Both the position numbers and the translations under genes were made by a program. A stretch of DNA of 61,645 bases from positions 1-61,645 of the forward strand of contig JANYKG010000073.1 of assembly GCA_025358205.1 (NCBI GenBank), written 5' to 3'. The number at the start of each line of letters is the position of its first letter. The stretch's first letter is position 1. The DNA is from Armatimonadota bacterium (lineage in GTDB: Bacteria > Armatimonadota > UBA5829 > DTJY01). Shown in pieces: positions 57,055 to 61,645 of this stretch. The notes below the pieces were generated by a model. It was given only the letters and a program-made list of their open reading frames with translations, had not been told where the DNA came from and did not search any database.

Positions 57055-58028
57055 TGTGTGTAACCCTTTCTGGAAATGATATGGCCGAACCGTGAGTCCA
57101 ACTTTCTAACGATGTCTGGATACATATCCGCGACGAAGTGAAGATAGCACTGGGTATGGTAGAGCGATTCATGACCCATGTAAGTGGAAAGCACCGGCAG
57201 CGCAACGTCGACATCTACCCCATTACGAATCCACTCACCCAAGCGATGACAAGCAAATGTGTGACGCAGATCGTGGATGCGCGGTCCTCTGCCGGTGTGC
57301 GGAATACCGCATTCCCATAGAGCCTGCCGGAAGATGTCGTAGACGCGCCTGTAACCCCATTGGCCACCATGCGGCGCACTGAAAAAAGGGGTATTGCCCC
57401 TGCGGTTCTTCGGGCACTTCAGTGCATATGCGCGCAGACGCTCAGTTAATGATGGGACAATTGGTATAAGCCTGTCCTTTCGGAACTTGGTATCGATAAT
57501 CCGAAGAACGCCAGCATCGAGGTCGACATCATCCACAGTCAGATGAAGAACCTCGCTGACGCGCAGTCCACAGCCATAGAGAAGCCGGAATATGAGGCCG
57601 AACACGATTCGGCGATGTGGTGACCTTACGTCTTCTCGTAGACTGTCCACAAACCTAAGAAGTGAATGGATTTCCTGCCGGGTGAAAATGTAAGGCACAT
57701 AATGCCGACTACGTCTGGCGTATTTGCCGGGGATGAATGGAGCAAATCCCTGGCGTTTGAGAAAGAGGCAGAACTGTCGGACATTGGTGACACGTCCGGA
57801 TTGCGTCGAAACTGATTCATTAGGTCTCCGTTCCAACCATGCCTCTACAATATGGCGCTCAATGTCTGGGCATTCAACTGCCTGCTCTGCAAGGAAGCCG
57901 TCAAACCGCCGCAGCGCATCGACAGCAGATCGGTAACGACAGCCCATAACCTGTTTCTCGGCAATGTGCGTCTCGATGTACGAAGCAAGAGCGCTGCGGA
58001 ATCCGGGTATTGCAGTCTTAGTGTTCAT
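57051..58028 (-). CDS. Second tyrosine recombinase of the RIT element
   Basis: 325 aa. Catalytic Arg in YGCGLRVSEV, Lys in DTKFRKDR, H-x-x-R in IHDLRHTFACH, His in YMGHESLYHTQCYLH with the nucleophile Tyr. Overlaps the first gene by 11 bp and the third by 4 bp. It corresponds to RitB by position and size. Confidence 0.9.
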   Translation of the reverse strand: MNTKTAIPGFRSALASYIETHIAEKQVMGCRYRSAVDALRRFDGFLAEQAVECPDIERHIVEAWLERRPNESVSTQSGRVTNVRQFCLFLKRQGFAPFIPGKYARRSRHYVPYIFTRQEIHSLLRFVDSLREDVRSPHRRIVFGLIFRLLYGCGLRVSEVLHLTVDDVDLDAGVLRIIDTKFRKDRLIPIVPSLTERLRAYALKCPKNRRGNTPFFSAPHGGQWGYRRVYDIFRQALWECGIPHTGRGPRIHDLRHTFACHRLGEWIRNGVDVDVALPVLSTYMGHESLYHTQCYLHFVADMYPDIVRKLDSRFGHIISRKGYTH

Positions 58029-59340
58029 TGCTCACCTCATCCGCATCTATGGCGCACTCTCTGAGATGAGCGATGTCTACCTTTATATAGTAGGCAGTGC
58101 TGGCGGGATCTGAGTGCCCGAGGATGTTGGATATTGTGGGCAGCGGCGTGTCGAGTGACAACAGATTGCTGGCGAGCGAATGCCGCAGCGTATGCATCCC
58201 TCCGCTCTGCCTGGCATACCGGTGAATGCCCGCCATGCGTCGGTATTTCGCGATAATGTGGTAGAGGTTGTCTTTCGCGACAAACGGAGAATAGGGGGAG
58301 TGCAAGCTCAGGAATACCACATCGCACTTGGTTTTGGGTCTGGCATTCTTCATGTAGTCGATTAGCGCCCATCCCAGGTCTTCGCTAAGTGGTATGCTCA
58401 GAGAGGCCTTCGTCTTGTTCTGAATGATCTCTATGCGTTTCTGCTCCCAGTTGATGTTGTTGAGCTTAAGCCTGATGATGTCGCCGACACGCATCCCCGT
58501 CCGCGCGCCCAGCATCAGTATTGCATAGTCGCGCTTTCCTCTCGGTGAACCTCGGTCGACTTGGGCAAGGAGCTTGACTACCTCTTCCTGTGTCCATACT
58601 GAGGGAATCTTCCCATAGTTGGTGAGATAGCAGGACGGCACGCAGCCGGTAAGGTCTGACTGGATTATTTGTCGCAAGTAGAGAAATCGCAGAAAGCAGC
58701 GCACAAGCGTGCTGTATCCACCGACGGTGCGTGGTGACAAGGTGTTCAACGACAGTATGAAAGCCGTAATGTGCGGTGGCTCCAGTTCAGGCAGGCTGCC
58801 AAGCCCAAGGCCGATGATGAACTGACAAAACCGGGGTAACTCGCCCAATATGCTAGCCAGACTAGCCTCTGAAAAGCCGAAATCCTTACAGCGCGCTAGA
58901 TACTGCTCCACTGGAGTACGGAACTGTTCAGGCAACAGCTCCAGCCGCTCGACAGCTCGGCTCGTTCGCCTGAGCCTGGGCGCTTCACTCGTTAATCCGT
59001 TCTTTGGAACGTTCAAATAGCCTGGCCTGTCGGCGGACAGTTGACCATTGAGTTGGATGTCGAGAAGAATACGAAGACTGCTCAACGTCTTGCCCAACAC
59101 ATAGGGCTTTGGGGATGGCAACTGGTCCAAGCTGTAACCCAGGTGCTCGATATACTGTACGGCCAGATCCTCGGACATCACGTCCATACGAGCGACTTCG
59201 GCTGCAAACTTCACCAGCTTCCTCCAGAAATACTGGTAGGTGATGACAGTAAAATAGCTGCGGCCAAGCTCCTTTAGCATCTGCTTCTCGGCCTCCTTGA
59301 CCAGATCGGTAAGAGACAAGGGTGATGGCGCGTTTTTCAT
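58018..59340 (-). CDS. First (large) tyrosine recombinase of the RIT element
   Basis: 440 aa from the ATG at 59340, which has GGAGG nine bases upstream (59346 is also possible). Catalytic Arg in ARTGMRVGDI, Lys in NKTKASLS, H-x-x-R in HTLRHSLAS, His in LGHSDPASTAYYIKV with the nucleophile Tyr. The extended N-terminus distinguishes it from the two shorter partners and matches RitA. Confidence 0.9.
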   Translation of the reverse strand: MKNAPSPLSLTDLVKEAEKQMLKELGRSYFTVITYQYFWRKLVKFAAEVARMDVMSEDLAVQYIEHLGYSLDQLPSPKPYVLGKTLSSLRILLDIQLNGQLSADRPGYLNVPKNGLTSEAPRLRRTSRAVERLELLPEQFRTPVEQYLARCKDFGFSEASLASILGELPRFCQFIIGLGLGSLPELEPPHITAFILSLNTLSPRTVGGYSTLVRCFLRFLYLRQIIQSDLTGCVPSCYLTNYGKIPSVWTQEEVVKLLAQVDRGSPRGKRDYAILMLGARTGMRVGDIIRLKLNNINWEQKRIEIIQNKTKASLSIPLSEDLGWALIDYMKNARPKTKCDVVFLSLHSPYSPFVAKDNLYHIIAKYRRMAGIHRYARQSGGMHTLRHSLASNLLSLDTPLPTISNILGHSDPASTAYYIKVDIAHLRECAIDADEVSNEH

Positions 59341-59417
59341 AGACATTGCCCTCCAACGTGTGATTAGCGGGACTGATCCCACATTGGAAGTATCGGAGGA
59401 TTGTGCAAAGGCCGGTT

Positions 59418-59514
59418 GACATTATGTTCTCAACGGACTTGACTTCCTGACGTTTTTGAGCGTGAATGTAAGTCCGGGACGGAGATGCGCTGCATAATAA
59501 CTTTCAGCGCATAA
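59418..59514 (-). repeat. Right inverted repeat of the RIT element
   Basis: Mirror copy of 55925-56021. It lies 78 bp upstream of the first recombinase start, so it must also contain or adjoin the promoter of the trio, although no consensus site is evident. Confidence 0.9.
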
Positions 59515-59518
59515 TCTG

Positions 59519-59544
59519 CCGTTATGTGCTCAAGCACATAAACG
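59519..59544. repeat. Perfect stem-loop abutting the right end of the RIT element
   Basis: CCGTTATGTGCT (59519-59530) pairs fully with AGCACATAACGG (59533-59544) around two bases. It sits four bases outside the inverted repeat, as the hairpin at 55904-55923 does on the other side, although the stem sequences differ. Confidence 0.75.
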
Positions 59545-59589
59545 GATAAGTCAAGGGATACTTCGCGAAGGCGAACAGAAACCGTGTTC

Positions 59590-59874
59590 TTACGTGGTAT
59601 TCAGGCACTGGTTCTGATCCGGGTGCACGACACCAGCATCGAGTAGCTTTTCGTTGAGACGCCGGACGTAGGCTTCTTCGTGGATGATAAGCGCCATTGC
59701 CGTGGAGAACTCATCAGCCAGATCCACAGGCAGCCCAGCCGCCTCCTCGATACGCCGCAGACGCTGGTCAAGATTCGCGAGCAGATCGAGCACGTGGTTT
59801 CGGATGACGCCGTCTCTCTTTTCGGTGGGCGACGGGATGAACTCAGTCATCCCGCCGCTGCGCTTTACTATCAT
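59590..59874 (-). CDS. Small protein downstream of the tail gene, unknown
   Basis: 94 aa, mainly helical, with heptad-like spacing in NHVLDLLANLDQRLRRIEEA and an acidic middle. There are no known motifs. It begins 15 bp after the tail gene stop and so belongs to the same late transcript. It may be an assembly or accessory protein. Confidence 0.65.
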   Translation of the reverse strand: MIVKRSGGMTEFIPSPTEKRDGVIRNHVLDLLANLDQRLRRIEEAAGLPVDLADEFSTAMALIIHEEAYVRRLNEKLLDAGVVHPDQNQCLNTT

Positions 59875-59889
59875 GTGTGCCGCATGTCC

Positions 59890-61645
59890 TTAGCTCAAGG
59901 TCGCGCCCAGGGAATGGATGCGCGGGTAGATCAGGTTATTGCCGGTCATCACGGCCTTGTAGCGGACGCGGTTGCTGGCTGGGTTGACGAACGTGCAAAG
60001 GAACACGTATTCCGTCCAGGTCTGGTCTACCTCACGGGTAGTATCAATCGTCATCGACTCCCACGTCGCGCCACCGTCATTCGAGGCAAACCAGTTGATC
60101 GAGCAGCCGCTGGGGATACTCATCTCAGCGTAGACCTTTGTGGATTCAACACCCTGGGTGAGTTCATTCTCGCGTGAGATGTAAGTCCCATCGGCGCTGT
60201 TCAAGTAGCCGATGAGGTTCACGTCCCGATAGTTTAGCGCGGGTGAATCATTCAGAACGCTGCTTAAGAACTTGGCGCGCACGATTACTCGTGTCGCGAT
60301 ATTGGGAAGCCGTTCTTCCTCGGCAGGCACTATCGCGTCCCAGGTGGTGCCTCCGTCAGTCGAGTAGTCCCAGGTGATACCCGTGCCCTGGGGAGTCGCT
60401 GAATACTCGTCGAGGTTCATCTCCGAAAACTGCACCCCGGTTATCTGTTGGAACCGAACCTCTCCGGACGCCGCAAAATCATAACCGTAGATCCGCATGG
60501 TCAAGTCCGACCCGTTAAGCGGTGTCCAAGTCTCGGCGTTGGAGCTTTCTAGAAGCACGCCCGCGTTATACGTCTGGCGGGTGATGACGCCGTTTCTGCC
60601 CATCTGACCAAGGCTTGCTATATGTACACGGTAGTTCGTGGAGTTAGTGAGCAGCACCACAGCAAAACTTCTGTTCGCGGGCATGTAGAACGGATCGCCG
60701 AATACCACCTTGGTCTCGGAGTTGAGAGCAATCTCTGCAGGGGAGATCACCTTCTCCGCCAAAACCGTTTCGTTGGGCAGACCGGTAGTAACTCCACGTA
60801 TTTGCACGGTCACGGGGATGGACACATCCTTGCGGGTGAAGTAGATCCCGATTGATGATATGATCCTGTTCACCGGGAAGCTGAATGTCTGGGCAAGCGG
60901 ATCGCGACGTACAGGAGCAGGCACTGTGCGCCAGACGATCTTCTCTACTTCCACGCGGACAATGCGTGGCTCTACTTCCCGGATGATCGTCTGTTGCTGG
61001 ACAATGGTCTGCTGCTGGATGATCGTGTTCGTGACTTCAAAGCGTTCCACTCGGGTTATCACCAGCGGGTCGTTAACCTGCAGCATTGCCTGAGCCGAGT
61101 AGGTGCCGTCTGTCATATCCACAATCCGGTTGCCATTGCGCGCGTTCTCTGGGATCGTAAATGATGTCGTCACGCGTCCGGCTTCGTCGGAATGGACATC
61201 ACTTGCCACTACCTGACCGTCGCAGCGAACCGTGATGTTGGTGACACTGGGTGTGAAGTTCGCTCCGGTGACGGCAACGCCGGTCTGCCCCCTGCGGCCT
61301 ATGTTTGGCGTAACCTCTATCATCGCCGGAGGCTTGTCGAAGACAGCATAGGGATTGATGTTCTTTTCCTCAGACCAATCTAGCTGCTCGACGAGCACGC
61401 GCTCAGTTGCCGGAAGCAACGCAAGGCTTCCCTTGAAGAGGGCAGTGCTGTGCGCCTGATCGACCTGAAGAACGCGTGGCGTGGCAGCTCGGCCCGGGGC
61501 AACAAACTTGCGGATACCATCCACGCGGGCGCTCCACTCAGAGTGAAACACGTCCGACTGCGCCTCGTTCGAGAAGTCGTCGGAGTAGATGCCCTTCTTT
61601 GTCTGGGCATCCCGGTTCTGGAGATTGTTGTTCATCTGGTACTGT
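59890..61645 (-). CDS. Phage tail-associated protein, DUF4815-like, 5' end outside the window
   Basis: The frame is open to the window edge, so at least 584 residues of a longer protein are seen; the first ATG at 61635 is internal. The opening NNNLQNRDAQTKKGIYSDDF matches the middle of DUF4815 tail proteins. Then come an IPT-like beta domain (VTPNIGRRGQTGVAVTGANF), a glutamine-rich coiled stretch (IIQQQTIVQQQTIIREVE) and two similar beta domains with STDGGTTWD and SNDGGATWE motifs. It probably forms part of the tail or baseplate of a prophage. It stops 15 bp before the 94-aa gene. Confidence 0.75.
   Translation of the reverse strand, partial: QYQMNNNLQNRDAQTKKGIYSDDFSNEAQSDVFHSEWSARVDGIRKFVAPGRAATPRVLQVDQAHSTALFKGSLALLPATERVLVEQLDWSEEKNINPYAVFDKPPAMIEVTPNIGRRGQTGVAVTGANFTPSVTNITVRCDGQVVASDVHSDEAGRVTTSFTIPENARNGNRIVDMTDGTYSAQAMLQVNDPLVITRVERFEVTNTIIQQQTIVQQQTIIREVEPRIVRVEVEKIVWRTVPAPVRRDPLAQTFSFPVNRIISSIGIYFTRKDVSIPVTVQIRGVTTGLPNETVLAEKVISPAEIALNSETKVVFGDPFYMPANRSFAVVLLTNSTNYRVHIASLGQMGRNGVITRQTYNAGVLLESSNAETWTPLNGSDLTMRIYGYDFAASGEVRFQQITGVQFSEMNLDEYSATPQGTGITWDYSTDGGTTWDAIVPAEEERLPNIATRVIVRAKFLSSVLNDSPALNYRDVNLIGYLNSADGTYISRENELTQGVESTKVYAEMSIPSGCSINWFASNDGGATWESMTIDTTREVDQTWTEYVFLCTFVNPASNRVRYKAVMTGNNLIYPRIHSLGATLS

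Larger units (their letters stand above)
55925..59514. mobile_element. Complete RIT (recombinase-in-trio) element
   Basis: 3,590 bp. It is bounded by 97-bp inverted repeats matching at about 90 positions (hand alignment) and carries three overlapping tyrosine recombinase genes in the order and sizes of RIT elements (large, then about 325, then about 336 aa). All three genes keep their catalytic residues, so it may be active. It interrupts a prophage region between tail and amidoligase genes. Confidence 0.9.

Overview
The window is about 61.6 kb of bacterial chromosome with moderately high G+C, ordinary sigma-70-type promoters, strong Shine-Dalgarno sites, several probable TTG/GTG starts and many secreted proteins with Sec signals. 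The mix of secreted repeat proteins, beta-helix, PHP, uroporphyrinogen-decarboxylase-like, TIGR03118-like and multicopper oxidase genes would suit an Armatimonadota-like or similar free-living bacterium. That placement is an inference only, because there is no rRNA or ribosomal marker here.

Positions 1-28,400 are a chromosomal backbone of small operons: the end of an IS256-type element that has cut a HEAT-like gene; a three-gene minus-strand operon (zinc peptidase, PHP phosphoesterase, large secreted protein); a CHASE4 hybrid histidine kinase; a TPR protein; two metallophosphoesterases; tandem secreted paralogs; a patatin; a beta-helix protein; an SDR oxidoreductase; an eight-repeat secreted protein; a GDPD-HEAT protein; and a copper-related cluster (multicopper oxidase, TIGR03118-like protein, cupredoxin). 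Decay is visible: a B12-radical-SAM pseudogene and a second SDR fragment.

Positions 28,500-32,700 are a junction zone holding a methyltransferase, a broken DUF6922/AbiEii-like toxin-antitoxin remnant, a peptidase-fold/GyrI-like fusion and the first motif of a LAGLIDADG endonuclease. Positions 32,717-52,899 form one minus-strand, tightly coupled, roughly 20-kb operon. It begins with a small HTH protein under a good promoter. It continues with a DUF1998-type helicase carrying a nuclease-like tail, a SNF2 helicase and a large adenine methyltransferase, which resemble a DISARM/Druantia-like core. It then encodes a KAP P-loop NTPase, a small membrane protein, a metallo-beta-lactamase-fold hydrolase and a single protein fusing E2-like, E1-like and JAB modules. 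The pairing of a restriction-like core with ubiquitin-like conjugation and deconjugation machinery in one coupled transcript is the most interesting part of the window.

Positions 53,278-61,645 look like the late end of a prophage, all on the minus strand: a DUF4815-like tail protein running off the window, a small protein, then an amidoligase - DUF5049-like - class II glutamine amidotransferase - gamma-glutamylcyclotransferase operon. Between the tail genes and the amidoligase operon sits a complete RIT (recombinase-in-trio) element: three overlapping tyrosine recombinase genes between 97-bp inverted repeats that match at about 90 positions.
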